Below are positions 16,236 to 27,175 of a DNA stretch of 64,000 nt, piece after piece. Source of the stretch: M3007 sp964646615 (GTDB lineage: Bacteria; Bacteroidota; Bacteroidia; Chitinophagales; Saprospiraceae); NCBI GenBank assembly GCA_964646615.1, contig CAZYEV010000018.1:1-64000 (forward strand). Reading direction: 5' to 3'. Every line of letters begins with the position of its first letter. Positions within the stretch are counted from its first letter, which is position 1. The notes under the pieces were generated by a model. It saw only the letters and a program-made list of their open reading frames with translations, ran no database searches and was not told the origin of the DNA. The position numbers were made by a program, and so were the translations under genes.

Positions 16236-16385
16236 CACCTTTGTACTGTCAATGCCGCTGAAGGAATGTCAAACGAGAGGTTCGCACCAGCCGGCAGGAC
16301 GCTTCTGGACGAAAGAAGACACTTTTCATGAGAGACAGATAGGAGCCGGGCCGCAGTGCAAAAGAGCGCTGCGGCCCGGTTACAT
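16236..16385 (+). ncRNA. candidate small RNA or orphan leader ending in a terminator
   Basis: A -7-like box CACCTTTG (16236-16243) would start a transcript near 16249. At 16346-16379 lies a perfect 11-bp stem, CCGGGCCGCAG with CTGCGGCCCGG and a 12-base loop, followed by TTACATTT. The next gene has its own promoter at 16470. Nothing coding is convincing in between, although an ATG lies at 16252. This could be a small RNA of about 135 nt or a leader attenuating the downstream phosphatase. Confidence 0.4.
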
Positions 16386-16469
16386 TTGGGGTAAGGTAAC
16401 CTTCTTCGCATCCGTCGTATCAAAGCAGGCACAACGAGCAGGCGATTTCTTCTTTGCAGCTTTTGTGCA

Positions 16470-16477
16470 TACCTTTG
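16470..16477 (+). promoter_or_regulatory. -7 box of the HAD phosphatase gene
   Basis: TACCTTTG, 18 bp before the ATG at 16496, with TTTG at 16453 as a possible -33 element. Confidence 0.65.
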
Positions 16478-16495
16478 CGTTAAATCCACACCATC

Positions 16496-16936
16496 ATGGA
16501 TAGTAACCACGCTAACGGACAGTCTCTGCAGGAGGCTTTTAATGAAAAGGGCGAACGCATCAGCCCGATTTTGCCGGAAAACGTCCGCAATTTCCTGATT
16601 GATATTGACGGCACTATTTGCGACGATGTGCCCAATGAAGAGCCAGAGCGCATGAAAACGGTGCTTCCTTATCCGGACGCACTGGCTATGATTAACAAGT
16701 GGTACGATGAAGGCCACATCATTTACTTCTTCACCAGCCGTACGGAAGCGCATCGGGCCATTACGGAGGAATGGTTGACACGCCACGGCTTCAAGTACCA
16801 CGGCATCATTTTCGGCAAGCCGCGCGGCGGCAATTATCATTGGATTGACAACCACATCGTGCGGGCGACGCGCTTTAAGGGCAAGTTCACCGACCTGGTC
16901 GTGCGCGTACATCCGATAGAGGTTTTTTCGGAATGA
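16496..16936 (+). CDS. HAD-superfamily phosphatase-like protein
   Basis: A 146-residue protein with the HAD nucleophile motif FLIDIDGTICDD (both aspartates present), a motif II region YFFTSRTEAHRAITEEWL and a motif III/IV-like GKPRGGNYHWIDNHIV. It is a short, cap-less HAD protein of a family widespread in Bacteroidota and sometimes labelled phosphoheptose isomerase by transfer from neighbours. The substrate is unknown. It is followed after 11 bp by the beta-propeller gene, likely in one operon. Confidence 0.78.
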   Translation: MDSNHANGQSLQEAFNEKGERISPILPENVRNFLIDIDGTICDDVPNEEPERMKTVLPYPDALAMINKWYDEGHIIYFFTSRTEAHRAITEEWLTRHGFKYHGIIFGKPRGGNYHWIDNHIVRATRFKGKFTDLVVRVHPIEVFSE

Positions 16937-16947
16937 CATAGCACACC

Positions 16948-17904
16948 ATGAGCGACTGCCGCGCAAACGGACAGCGACCACTTGCAGGGTTCATACGGCT
17001 TCAGACGGCCGTCCGCGCCTTATTTTGGGCGATGCTGGTCGCAGGAGCTGTCCTGTTTGCAGGACGGGCACCGCTCTACGGGCAACCGGTGTCGGACACG
17101 ACAGCCTATTTTTTTCCTTACCTGCTGGAGGCACCCGATACTGTCCTGTTGTTGCCGTATCCCGAGTTGCAGGAGATTTCGGGCCTGAGTGCTACTGGCC
17201 AGCCTGGGTTGCTGTGCGCCGTATCGGACGAACGCGGCGAGGTGTTCTTCATCGAGGCGGCTTCGGGCACGGTCGTCCGTCGGGTGCTCTTTCGGGAAAA
17301 AGGCGACTTTGAAGGTGTGGAAATGGTGGAGAACCGCCTGTTTGTCGTTCGCAGCAACGGGCAGGTTTATGAAATCGCCGACTGGAAGCGCTCAAAACCG
17401 CGCATTTCTTGCCACGAAACCTTTCTGACCAAACAAGACGACGTGGAAGGGCTGGGCTACGACCGCCAGCGCCGGGCCCTCTTGCTGGCCTGCAAAGGCA
17501 TACCCGACAGCGCACATGAGCGCCGCATTTATGCTTTCGATCTGCCCACTAAGCGGCTGCTCGATACGCCGGCTTACCGCATAGACCCGCGCGTCATCAA
17601 CGAATGGCTTCCGCACGCCGAAGACGAGAAACAGCACTTTTTCAGCCCTTCAGGCATTGCCCTCCACCCCCAATCGGGCGATGTGTACGTCATCTCTACG
17701 GCGCTCAAGCGCCTGATTGTCTTAGATTACGCTACCGGCGCTTTGCGCTACACAACGCGCTTAGACCGAAAGCTCATGCCCCAGCCTGAAGGCATTGCCT
17801 TCGACACCGAGGGACGCCTGTTCATCGCCAGCGAGGGCAAAAAAGGCGATGGAAGGCTGCTGCGCTTCAGCCCACAGGCGCCACCTTCTTCAGACAACAG
17901 GTAG
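16948..17904 (+). CDS. SdiA-regulated/esterase-like beta-propeller protein, secreted or membrane-anchored
   Basis: A 318-residue protein. Residues 22-45 form an N-terminal hydrophobic signal or anchor (ALFWAMLVAGAVLFAGRAPL). The rest consists of repeated blades with LQEISGLSATGQ, GDFEGVEMVENRLFVV, DDVEGLGYD and SPSGIALHPQSGDVYVIS, which match the SdiA-regulated domain type of propeller. Function is not known; some relatives are phytase-like or 5-bladed lactonase-like. It is probably translated from the same mRNA as the HAD protein upstream and converges with a secreted esterase gene. Confidence 0.7.
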   Translation: MSDCRANGQRPLAGFIRLQTAVRALFWAMLVAGAVLFAGRAPLYGQPVSDTTAYFFPYLLEAPDTVLLLPYPELQEISGLSATGQPGLLCAVSDERGEVFFIEAASGTVVRRVLFREKGDFEGVEMVENRLFVVRSNGQVYEIADWKRSKPRISCHETFLTKQDDVEGLGYDRQRRALLLACKGIPDSAHERRIYAFDLPTKRLLDTPAYRIDPRVINEWLPHAEDEKQHFFSPSGIALHPQSGDVYVISTALKRLIVLDYATGALRYTTRLDRKLMPQPEGIAFDTEGRLFIASEGKKGDGRLLRFSPQAPPSSDNR

Positions 17905-17916
17905 CACAGGCACCGC

Positions 17917-19335
17917 TCACTGACGCGCCAGTTTGAACGTTTGCCACTCGCCCTGACCGGCGCGCACGCGCAACACGTAAAAGCCTGCGGGCAAATCGCC
18001 CACCCAGAGGGCCTCGCCGGCGCTCAGTTTCGCAGTTCGAAGGTTTTTGCCCGCAGCATTGGCCAGCTGCACGTCTAAGGTTGTGGTCGGCTCGAGGCCT
18101 GAAAAGCGCACCCATGTGCCGGCGGGGTTTGGGTAGATACCCAACGGTTCTTTTTCGCCCAAAGGGCTGACCGTGGAGGAGACCACACCGGCAAACAGCC
18201 ACAGGTAGGCCTCCGGAAATTCGCGGCGCCAGAACCACTCCTGGTGCTCCCCATCGGCGGGCACAGAGAAGAACTGCTCGCTGGCGCTAAAGCCCGCCTT
18301 CGTCAGCGAGTCTGCCACCACTTGCATGTTCTGTGCTACAGAGGCCGGCTCTTTGCCGCCGGCTAAGAAGTACACGCGCGCTTCACCCTGACGCGGGTGG
18401 GCCGCCACGTGTTCGGCGGGCTTGCTGCCCGCAAACCAGAAGGCCGGTGAGAAGATGCCCGCGCGCGAGAACACATCCTGGCGCTCCGAAAAGGCGTACA
18501 TCGAGATGAGGCCACCCATGCTGCTGCCCATGATGCCGGTGGTCTTGCGCCCGGGCAGCGTTCGGAAAGTGCTGTCTATGTGTGGTTTGAGCGTATTGAT
18601 AATGAAGTCCACGTACTCATCGCCCTGGCCACCGGCGTTGTACTGGACGTTTACCCAGGGCGAATACTCGTCTAAGCGGAACTGGCCGCCGTTGTCAATG
18701 CCCACCACGATGCAGCCGTAGTCGCCTTGCTGTTGCAGAGCATTGAGCGACTCGTCCACCTGCCATTCGCCGGCGAAGCTGGTAGCGGCGTCGAAGAGGT
18801 TCTGGCCATCGTGCATGTAGAGCACCGGATAGCGCTTGGAGGTGTTGATGGGGTAATCGGGCGGCAGATAGATCCAGATGCGTCGGTTTCGGTTGAGCTG
18901 CGGCATGTAGAAGCTGTTCGACAGGATGCTGACGTTGGGCGCAGCGGTAGAGTTGACGCCGCCCACGTCTTCCCACGACAGGATGGTCAGTTCCAGCGTG
19001 GTGGGCTGGCCGTTGTAGTTCCACACGCGGTCGGGCAAAAAGCCGCCGTTGGCGTTGCCCTCCACGGTAGCCCAGCTGCCTCGGGTGAATTTGTAGCGCA
19101 CCTGGCCCACCGGCGGCGTCAGCGTGATGCTGTACTGGCCGTTGCCCAGTGGGGTCAGGATTTTGGTCGTGTCGCCGGGGTTCCAGTTGTTGAACGTACC
19201 GGCTACGTAAATTTTAGCGCCGGGCGGCGTGTTGACGGGTATGGACTTGACCAGCAGCGTCAGTTGCGCCTGCAGAGCACTGGCGACACCTAAAAGGAAG
19301 AAGCAGAGCAGCAGTGAGCGTTTATGACAGTTCAT
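17917..19335 (-). CDS. secreted esterase with N-terminal starch-binding-like domain and type IX sorting signal
   Basis: A 472-residue protein. After a signal peptide ending near ALQAQ comes a CBM20/48-like domain (AKIYVAGTFNNWNPGD, YKFTRGSWATVEG), then an alpha/beta-hydrolase esterase of the Fes/esterase-D type (RIWIYLPPDYPINT, YPVLYMHDGQNLF, nucleophile GSSMGG, late acidic/His part DGEHQEWFW). The last 80 residues are a type IX secretion domain (GIYPNPAGTWVRFSG, ending in PAGFYVLRV). It is exported to the cell surface and likely cleaves ester bonds in polysaccharide-linked substrates. The start at 19335 begins the signal peptide; the longer frame does not. Confidence 0.87.
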   Translation of the reverse strand: MNCHKRSLLLCFFLLGVASALQAQLTLLVKSIPVNTPPGAKIYVAGTFNNWNPGDTTKILTPLGNGQYSITLTPPVGQVRYKFTRGSWATVEGNANGGFLPDRVWNYNGQPTTLELTILSWEDVGGVNSTAAPNVSILSNSFYMPQLNRNRRIWIYLPPDYPINTSKRYPVLYMHDGQNLFDAATSFAGEWQVDESLNALQQQGDYGCIVVGIDNGGQFRLDEYSPWVNVQYNAGGQGDEYVDFIINTLKPHIDSTFRTLPGRKTTGIMGSSMGGLISMYAFSERQDVFSRAGIFSPAFWFAGSKPAEHVAAHPRQGEARVYFLAGGKEPASVAQNMQVVADSLTKAGFSASEQFFSVPADGEHQEWFWRREFPEAYLWLFAGVVSSTVSPLGEKEPLGIYPNPAGTWVRFSGLEPTTTLDVQLANAAGKNLRTAKLSAGEALWVGDLPAGFYVLRVRAGQGEWQTFKLARQ

Positions 19336-19359
19336 AGCGGAATGGTTAGGTTGCTTCGG

Positions 19360-19367
19360 CAAAGATA
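19360..19367 (-). promoter_or_regulatory. -7 box of the secreted esterase gene
   Basis: TATCTTTG on the minus strand, 24 bp upstream of the ATG at 19335. Confidence 0.6.
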
Positions 19368-19419
19368 CTTGAACCATGCGCCGACGGTGTGAAACGGAGC
19401 AGCAATATCCCTTCTTCTG

Positions 19420-19500
19420 CCCACTTTTCACTTTTTGCACTCCACTTTTCACTTTTCACTTGCCACTTTTCACTTTTCTATCTCCGTTTTTCATTTCATG
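19420..19500. repeat. low-complexity CACTTTTCA repeats
   Basis: The unit CACTTTTCA or a close variant occurs about six times within 70 bp, with TTTTTCATT variants to the right. It lies between divergent secreted-protein genes and is non-coding. Confidence 0.75.
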
Positions 19501-19667
19501 TTTTTCATTGCATTTGCATGCTTTATCAGGCCCTTGCCCATTGAATAAAATCTCGTTTTGCCAATTTTAGTCAAAATAAGCACCTACCATTGGGCAGCAG
19601 GCCGGGTTGGGCGGGCGTTTACCTCACCATATTTCCTCACCCTTTCTCAAAACAAAAACATCTACTT

Positions 19668-21797
19668 ATGCGAACAACACTTCTTCTCTGCGCCGCGCTG
19701 CTGCTTTCGGTGCCTGCATGGGCTGTGTTTAGCCTGCGCGTGGGTAACCCACGTGTTTCTGCATCTACCCAACAAGGAACGCTCGAACAGGCAACGCTTT
19801 CCGTACGGCCCGTTGGGCTTTATTTGGAGTACGGCCTCTACCTGACGTTCTCGGCACGCGGCACCACCTATAAGTCTTCCGACTCGCTGGAGATTACGTT
19901 CCGCTTCGAGCTGCCGGCCAACGCTATCGTGCACGACTCCTGGCTCTGGATCAACAACGACATTTCGCGCGCCATCATCCTGGATCGCTGGACGGCTTCC
20001 AACATCTACGAGGAGATCGTCCGGCGCAATCAGGACCCTTCTGTTTTGTTTAAAAACAGCGCGATAGACTACGAACTGCGCGTCTTCCCGATGCGAGGCG
20101 ACGAGGTGCGCAAGGTGAAGATCACCTACCTGATGCCAATAGAATGGGGCCGGGAAGAGGTGGAGGCGCGCCTGCCGATTGAGATGTTGAAAACCTCGCG
20201 GTTCCAGCTGCCGGCATTCAACCTCCTGGTGCGCACGGACAACGACTGGAAAAATCCGCGTTTGCCGGACTTTCCATCGGTTGTTTTCGAGCCAAAGTCA
20301 GCCCCCAAATTGGGTGCCTGGGAGGAGGCGGTACTTCCGCCGTCCGTGCAGGTCAATGGCCTTCGACTTGCTCTGGAGTCGCCTTTGAAAAAAGGCCCCT
20401 ACGTGTGCGCCCTCTCCACCGGTCAGGGCGGCTTTTACCAGATGGCCGTCTTGCCAGAGCGCCTGTTCGACAACGAAGAGGCGCGGAAAATTCTGGTGCT
20501 GATAGACTATAACTACTTTGCTGGCGCAGCCCACATCACGCCGGAGATGCTCATGGGCGAGCTGAGGCAACAAATGAAAAAACATCTGGCACCCTACGAC
20601 TCGTTCAACATCATTGTGTCTAACCTCACTCCGCGGCTCATCAGCAACCAGTGGATGGCCGCCACGCCTGCCAACCTGGACCAGGCCTTCGCCTCAGCGC
20701 GATCGCAACTGGCGGATTACAGCAACCTGCCGCCTCTGCTCGGCGCCGGTGTTCAATTTATTCAGCAGCACGACCGGAAAGGCGCCATTCTACTGGCCAC
20801 CAATGCCACTAATTACAACAGCCACACGAGCGTCAACCCTTTGCTGAACGACATCCTGCTCAATATGGGGACACCGCGCATTCCGATACACGCCCTGAAC
20901 TACCACAATTTCTCTTCGCCCAGCTTCAACATTGGGGGGGTGCTCTACTACGGCAGCGAATACTTGTTGGTCAATCTGACCCGACTAACGGGCGGAAATT
21001 TTGCCCGCACCTTTGGCAGCACCCTTACGCAGGCCGTCGAGTCGCTGATATCGCGCACTGGAGCGACTCTACTGGCCGCCGACGTGCACACGACGCTGGC
21101 CAACGGCTATTGCTACGGACGCTTTACCCTGAACCAGAGCGATGAAGCCCTGTACCTGAACCGCCCCATCCTGCAAGTAGGCCGATATCAGGGCCAGTTT
21201 CCTTTAAAAATACAAATTGCTGGCGAGCTGAACGGCGAGGTGAGCTTTGGCGAAATCGTCGTGGAGGCCCCCAGTATCGGCCTGTCTGATACGCTCAACC
21301 GCGAGATGTGGTTTGGCAATTACCTGCAACTGCTCGAACGCGGCACGCCATCGAGCAACACCATTGCTGAGATCATTTACCAGAGCATCGCCGAGCGCGT
21401 CCTGTCGCGCTACACGGCGTTCCTGTGCTTAGAGGACGTCATCTATTTCTGCCCCACCTGTCTGGACGAAACTCAATCTACGAGCACTAATGCCCCCGTC
21501 GAGTCCGACTCTACGGTGCGCGCCTGGCCCAATCCGTTCACCGACCGGATAACCATCGAGGCCCGCCTCAATGCTGGCAGCGCCCTGCCTGCCTCCGCCG
21601 GCGTCGAAATCTACAACACCTCCGGCCAGCTGGTGCGGCGCTTGGTGTTGGCTCCCGACGGAGCCTCCAGAGTCATTGCCGTTTGGGATGGCAAAGACGC
21701 CGCCGGCAATGATGCGCCCGCGGGTGTCTATGTGGCTTTAGTGCGCACGGGGGCCAACCAGCAGACGGCTTTACGCATTGCCAAAAATAGCCCGTAA
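19668..21797 (+). CDS. secreted VIT/vWA-like protein with type IX sorting domain
   Basis: A 709-residue protein. The signal peptide is RTTLLLCAALLLSVPAWA. The first 200 residues form a VIT domain (LEITFRFELPANAIVHDSWLW, then ASNIYEEIVRRNQDPSVL and VRKVKITYLMPI). The following section looks like a von Willebrand A domain (ILVLIDYNYF, later GAILLATNATNY), but the metal site DxSxS is replaced by DYNYF. The C terminus (WPNPFTDRITIEA to VYVALVRTG) is a type IX secretion sorting domain. It is probably a cell-surface adhesion or exosortase-like VIT protein. A G7 run inside does not break the frame. Confidence 0.8.
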   Translation: MRTTLLLCAALLLSVPAWAVFSLRVGNPRVSASTQQGTLEQATLSVRPVGLYLEYGLYLTFSARGTTYKSSDSLEITFRFELPANAIVHDSWLWINNDISRAIILDRWTASNIYEEIVRRNQDPSVLFKNSAIDYELRVFPMRGDEVRKVKITYLMPIEWGREEVEARLPIEMLKTSRFQLPAFNLLVRTDNDWKNPRLPDFPSVVFEPKSAPKLGAWEEAVLPPSVQVNGLRLALESPLKKGPYVCALSTGQGGFYQMAVLPERLFDNEEARKILVLIDYNYFAGAAHITPEMLMGELRQQMKKHLAPYDSFNIIVSNLTPRLISNQWMAATPANLDQAFASARSQLADYSNLPPLLGAGVQFIQQHDRKGAILLATNATNYNSHTSVNPLLNDILLNMGTPRIPIHALNYHNFSSPSFNIGGVLYYGSEYLLVNLTRLTGGNFARTFGSTLTQAVESLISRTGATLLAADVHTTLANGYCYGRFTLNQSDEALYLNRPILQVGRYQGQFPLKIQIAGELNGEVSFGEIVVEAPSIGLSDTLNREMWFGNYLQLLERGTPSSNTIAEIIYQSIAERVLSRYTAFLCLEDVIYFCPTCLDETQSTSTNAPVESDSTVRAWPNPFTDRITIEARLNAGSALPASAGVEIYNTSGQLVRRLVLAPDGASRVIAVWDGKDAAGNDAPAGVYVALVRTGANQQTALRIAKNSP

Positions 21798-21883
21798 GCG
21801 GATGTGCCAGAGCGGCGCCGCGCGCTTTTGGCGCCAACGCCGGCGATGGCCTCGAGAATGTTTCACCACAGCGAATATCCACA

Positions 21884-21917
21884 GGGGGGGCTGCCGAAAG
21901 GTAGCGCCCCTATTTTT
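21884..21917 (+). terminator. terminator after the VIT protein gene
   Basis: GGGG-CTGCC, GAAA tetraloop, GGTAG-CG-CCCC, then TATTTTTAT. It lies 87 bp after the stop codon and before metG. Confidence 0.75.
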
Positions 21918-22074
21918 ATGTGTGCAAAATGCTGTTGCATCGGCAGGCGCTGCAAATCCCGGGGCATCGGGCGATGAAAATGCGCGCCGGTGTGCTGACT
22001 TTTGCGCTCTCAAAATCTTTTGGCTCACCTGCGGCGGTGTGTGCCCCGCTGCATCCAACGAACGCCCACTGCGA

Positions 22075-24237
22075 ATGCCAACGTCAGCAAAAAAGCGATA
22101 CTTAGTTACCGCGGCCCTGCCTTACGCCAACGGGCCGCTGCACATCGGGCACCTGGCCGGTGCTTATCTGCCCGCTGATGTGTATGTCCGTTACCAGCGC
22201 CTCATGGGCCGCGAAATCCTGTTCGTCTGTGGCTCCGACGAACACGGCGCCGCCATCACCATGCGCGCCCGCAAGGAGGGCGTCAGCCCGCGCGAGATTG
22301 TGGACAAATACCACGTCCTCATTCGCGACACCTTCCAAAAACTGGGCGTCGCCTTCGACATTTACCACCGCACCAGCGAACCACTGCACCACCAGACCTC
22401 GCAGGACATTTTCCGAAAACTCTTGGAAAAGGGCCACTTCGAGGAGCGCGAGACGGAACAGTACTACGACGAAGCCGCAGGCCAGTTTCTGGCCGACCGC
22501 TACATTCTGGGCACCTGCCCGGTATGCGGCAACCCCGACGCCTATGGCGACCAGTGCGAAAAGTGCGGCACCTCGCTCAGCCCCGACCAGCTGCTGCAGC
22601 CGCGCTCGGCCCTGAGCGGCGCCACACCCGTCAAGCGCCCTACCACGCACTGGTACTTCAAACTCAACGAGCACGAGGCCTGGCTGCGCGAATGGATCAA
22701 CACTGGACGCCTCGAAGGCAAACAACTCCACGACCCCGCCACCTGGAAGGCGCACGTGGTAGGCCAGTGCAACTCCTGGCTCGACCAGGGCCTCCAACCC
22801 CGCGCCATGACGCGCGACTTAGACTGGGGCGTAGATGTACCGCCTGAAATTCCGCACTCCGAGGGCAAAAAGCTCTACGTCTGGTTGGATGCTCCTATTG
22901 GCTACATCTCAGCCACCAAACAATGGGCCGCCGACCACCGCGACAACTGGGAGCGCTTCTGGAAAAGCGACGAAACTGCCCTCATCCATTTCATCGGTAA
23001 AGACAACATCGTCTTCCACTGCCTCATCTTCCCGGCGATCCTGCGCGCCCACGGTGAATTCATCCTGCCCGTCAACGTGCCGGCCAACCAGTTCCTTAAC
23101 TTAGAGGGCGCCAAACTGTCCACCTCGCGCAACTGGGCTGTGTGGGCACACGAATACCTGGAGGAACTGCCCGGGCGCGAAGACGACCTGCGCTACAACC
23201 TCATCAAAAACATGCCCGAACAGCGCGACAGCGAATTCACCTGGAAGGGCTTGCAGGAGACGACCAACACCGAGCTGGTGGGCAACTTAGGCGGCTTCAT
23301 CCAGCGCGTGTTTGTGCTCGTGCATAAAAACTACGGCGGTCTGGTGCCTCAAGCCAACGCGGAGCAGACCTTCCGAAGCGGCTGGAACGCTGAACAGGAG
23401 ACAACCATAGACCGCGAGCTGTTCGCCTTAGCCAAAAAGCTGGAGGAAATGGGCGCTGAGGTAGAGCGCTTTCAATTTCGCGATGCGCTGCGCGTGCTGA
23501 TGGAGATTTCCAGCGCAGGCAATGCGCTTTTGCAATTCAACGAACCGTGGAAAGCCACTTCGGAGCGCACCGAAGCGGTGAAGGCCGTGCTCTTTACCGC
23601 TATTCAGTACGCGGTGGCCCTCTCAGCGGCAATGCGTCCGTTTTTGCCCTTTGCTGCCGAGCGCCTGCGCGCTCAACTCAACCTGCCCGCTTTTGAAGAC
23701 AGCGGCGAATTGGTCGCACTCATCAACGACCTGCTCGAGGGCAATGCCGTGCTGTGGCCCAACCACCCTATAAACCTGCCGGAGCATCTGTTCACTCGCC
23801 TGCCCGATGAGGCCATTGAGGCGCAAATGCAAAAGCTGCGCGCTGCTCAGCCGCCCGCGCAGGCGGATACTCCCGTGTCTTCGCCTGCCGCGGAGTACCC
23901 GCCCGTAAAGGAGACCATCCCTTACGAAGTGTTTGCCCAGCTCGATCTGCGGGTGGCGACCATCGTCGGCGCCGAAAAGGTGGAAAAAGCCGACAAGCTC
24001 TTGCGCCTGACGGTGGACTTGGGCTTCGAGACGCGCACCATTGTGGCCGGCATTGCGCAGCACTATACCCCTGAGGCGGTCGTGGGCCGTCAGGTGGTGG
24101 TGGTGGCCAATCTGGCCCCGCGCAAGATGCGCGGCATCGAGTCGCAGGGCATGGTGCTCATGGCCGAAGATGCACAGGGGCGCCTGAGCTTCGTGCGCCC
24201 CGATGACGGCTGGCCAGTGGGCTTTGGTGTGCGCTAA
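22075..24237 (+). CDS. metG: methionyl-tRNA synthetase
   Basis: A 720-residue class I synthetase. The HIGH motif is in GPLHIGHLAGAY; the KMSKS counterpart is KLSTS in EGAKLSTSRNW; the zinc knuckle CPVCGNPDAYGDQCEKCG is of the CxxC-CxxC type. A C-terminal EMAP/Trbp111 tRNA-binding domain (FAQLDLRVATIVGAEKVEKAD, then NLAPRKMRGIESQGM) follows. It charges tRNA-Met. The ATG at 22075 gives PTSAKKRYLVTAALPYANGP, the expected start; the long open frame upstream is non-coding and contains a terminator. Confidence 0.96.
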   Translation: MPTSAKKRYLVTAALPYANGPLHIGHLAGAYLPADVYVRYQRLMGREILFVCGSDEHGAAITMRARKEGVSPREIVDKYHVLIRDTFQKLGVAFDIYHRTSEPLHHQTSQDIFRKLLEKGHFEERETEQYYDEAAGQFLADRYILGTCPVCGNPDAYGDQCEKCGTSLSPDQLLQPRSALSGATPVKRPTTHWYFKLNEHEAWLREWINTGRLEGKQLHDPATWKAHVVGQCNSWLDQGLQPRAMTRDLDWGVDVPPEIPHSEGKKLYVWLDAPIGYISATKQWAADHRDNWERFWKSDETALIHFIGKDNIVFHCLIFPAILRAHGEFILPVNVPANQFLNLEGAKLSTSRNWAVWAHEYLEELPGREDDLRYNLIKNMPEQRDSEFTWKGLQETTNTELVGNLGGFIQRVFVLVHKNYGGLVPQANAEQTFRSGWNAEQETTIDRELFALAKKLEEMGAEVERFQFRDALRVLMEISSAGNALLQFNEPWKATSERTEAVKAVLFTAIQYAVALSAAMRPFLPFAAERLRAQLNLPAFEDSGELVALINDLLEGNAVLWPNHPINLPEHLFTRLPDEAIEAQMQKLRAAQPPAQADTPVSSPAAEYPPVKETIPYEVFAQLDLRVATIVGAEKVEKADKLLRLTVDLGFETRTIVAGIAQHYTPEAVVGRQVVVVANLAPRKMRGIESQGMVLMAEDAQGRLSFVRPDDGWPVGFGVR

Positions 24238-24317
24238 AGCAAAGGCACCAGCCCGGATACTGCTGGCAACAATCAGCATAGGAGCGAGCGCATGGAAGGG
24301 CGCAAGCGCTGTCTTTT

Positions 24318-25988
<1,671 letters not shown>

Positions 25989-26196
25989 GGGTGGAATATG
26001 GTTGAAGGAACGCGTTTTTGCTACCGGAAAAAGCGGCGCAAAGGTAGGGCGAGCGAAGCGGCTTTTAGCGCCCGCATTTCGGCAAATGCGGCAATCGCCC
26101 GTTCTTTGTGCGTTCGACGCTGCTGTTGCTGTTAGCCTCTTTTTTGTAGTCAGCAAAGCAGCGCCTCTCTCGCCTGACCATGCACGAGCCAGCGCC

Positions 26197-27171
26197 ATGC
26201 GTATCCTCTTTCACCCTGCTGTACTCTCGCACGACACCGGCCCGGGGCACCCGGAGCGCCGCGAACGTGTGGAGGCCTTCGGCCCGCTGGAAATCACTAC
26301 TTTGGAGACCTTAGCAGCCGCCGAAGAGGAACTGTACCGCGTTCACCGGCGCTCTTATGTAGAGACGGTACAAAGGGCCTGTACGCTGGGGCTGCCTTTA
26401 GATGGCGACACCCAGACCTCTATCGGCAGTTACGAAGCCGCCCTGACGGCCGTAGCCCTGACGCTCCAGGCCTTAGAGCACGGCGATTTTGCCTTAGTAC
26501 GCCCGCCGGGCCACCATGCCTATGCCGACCAGGGGCGTGGCTTTTGCCTGTTCAACAACGTGGCCATTGCCGCCCAAAAGGCGGCCGACGCGGGCCAGCG
26601 CGTCCTCGTGCTCGACTTCGATGGCCACCTCGGCGACGGTACCATGGACATTTTCTACCAAAACCCGCAGGTGCTCTACTGGTCGCTGCACCAGTATCCG
26701 GCCTACCCGGGCAATGGCTCGCCTGTAGAAATTGGCCAGGGCTCTGGCCGCGGCTTCACGGTCAACTGCCCGCTGCCGGCCCAAAGCGGCGACGACATCT
26801 TCCAGCACGCCGTAGAGTACATGCTGCCCATCGCCCTGCAATTTCAGCCCGAAGTGGTGGCCGTATCAGCGGGCTTCGACGCCCACTGGGCCGACCCGCT
26901 GCTGCAGCTGCGCGCCACCAATTACTTCTACTATTGGATAGGCCAGACGCTGCGCCAGGCCTTCCCTACCCAGCGCATCTTTGCTGCGCTGGAAGGCGGC
27001 TACAACACCGACGAACTGCCGGGCTGCGCACACAGTTTTATCGCCGGCATTAACGGCGATGCGCCGCCGGCTCCGGAGCCGCCTACGACTTCGAGCCGCC
27101 GCATCTGGGAAATGTACGAACTGTACCTTCACCAGGCAGCCGCGGCACTCTCGAAACACTGGAAACTTTAA
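26197..27171 (+). CDS. histone deacetylase-family protein (AcuC/acetylpolyamine amidohydrolase-like)
   Basis: A 324-residue arginase-fold zinc deacetylase. Visible landmarks are GPGHPERRER, VRPPGHHAYADQGRGFCLFNN, the metal pair in DFDGHLGDGT, SAGFDAHWADP, and EGGYNTDEL with the catalytic tyrosine. It removes acetyl or longer acyl groups from lysine or polyamines. The next gene starts 4 bp after its stop and encodes a CoA-ligase/GNAT fusion able to place acyl groups, so the pair may set and remove the same mark. Start ATG 26197 gives the family start RILFHPAVLSHDTGPGHP. Confidence 0.88.
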   Translation: MRILFHPAVLSHDTGPGHPERRERVEAFGPLEITTLETLAAAEEELYRVHRRSYVETVQRACTLGLPLDGDTQTSIGSYEAALTAVALTLQALEHGDFALVRPPGHHAYADQGRGFCLFNNVAIAAQKAADAGQRVLVLDFDGHLGDGTMDIFYQNPQVLYWSLHQYPAYPGNGSPVEIGQGSGRGFTVNCPLPAQSGDDIFQHAVEYMLPIALQFQPEVVAVSAGFDAHWADPLLQLRATNYFYYWIGQTLRQAFPTQRIFAALEGGYNTDELPGCAHSFIAGINGDAPPAPEPPTTSSRRIWEMYELYLHQAAAALSKHWKL

Positions 27172-27175
27172 GCCC

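Noticed and set aside
21778..22074. N-terminal extension of metG
   Set aside because: It overlaps the VIT protein stop and a terminator hairpin and has no family resemblance.
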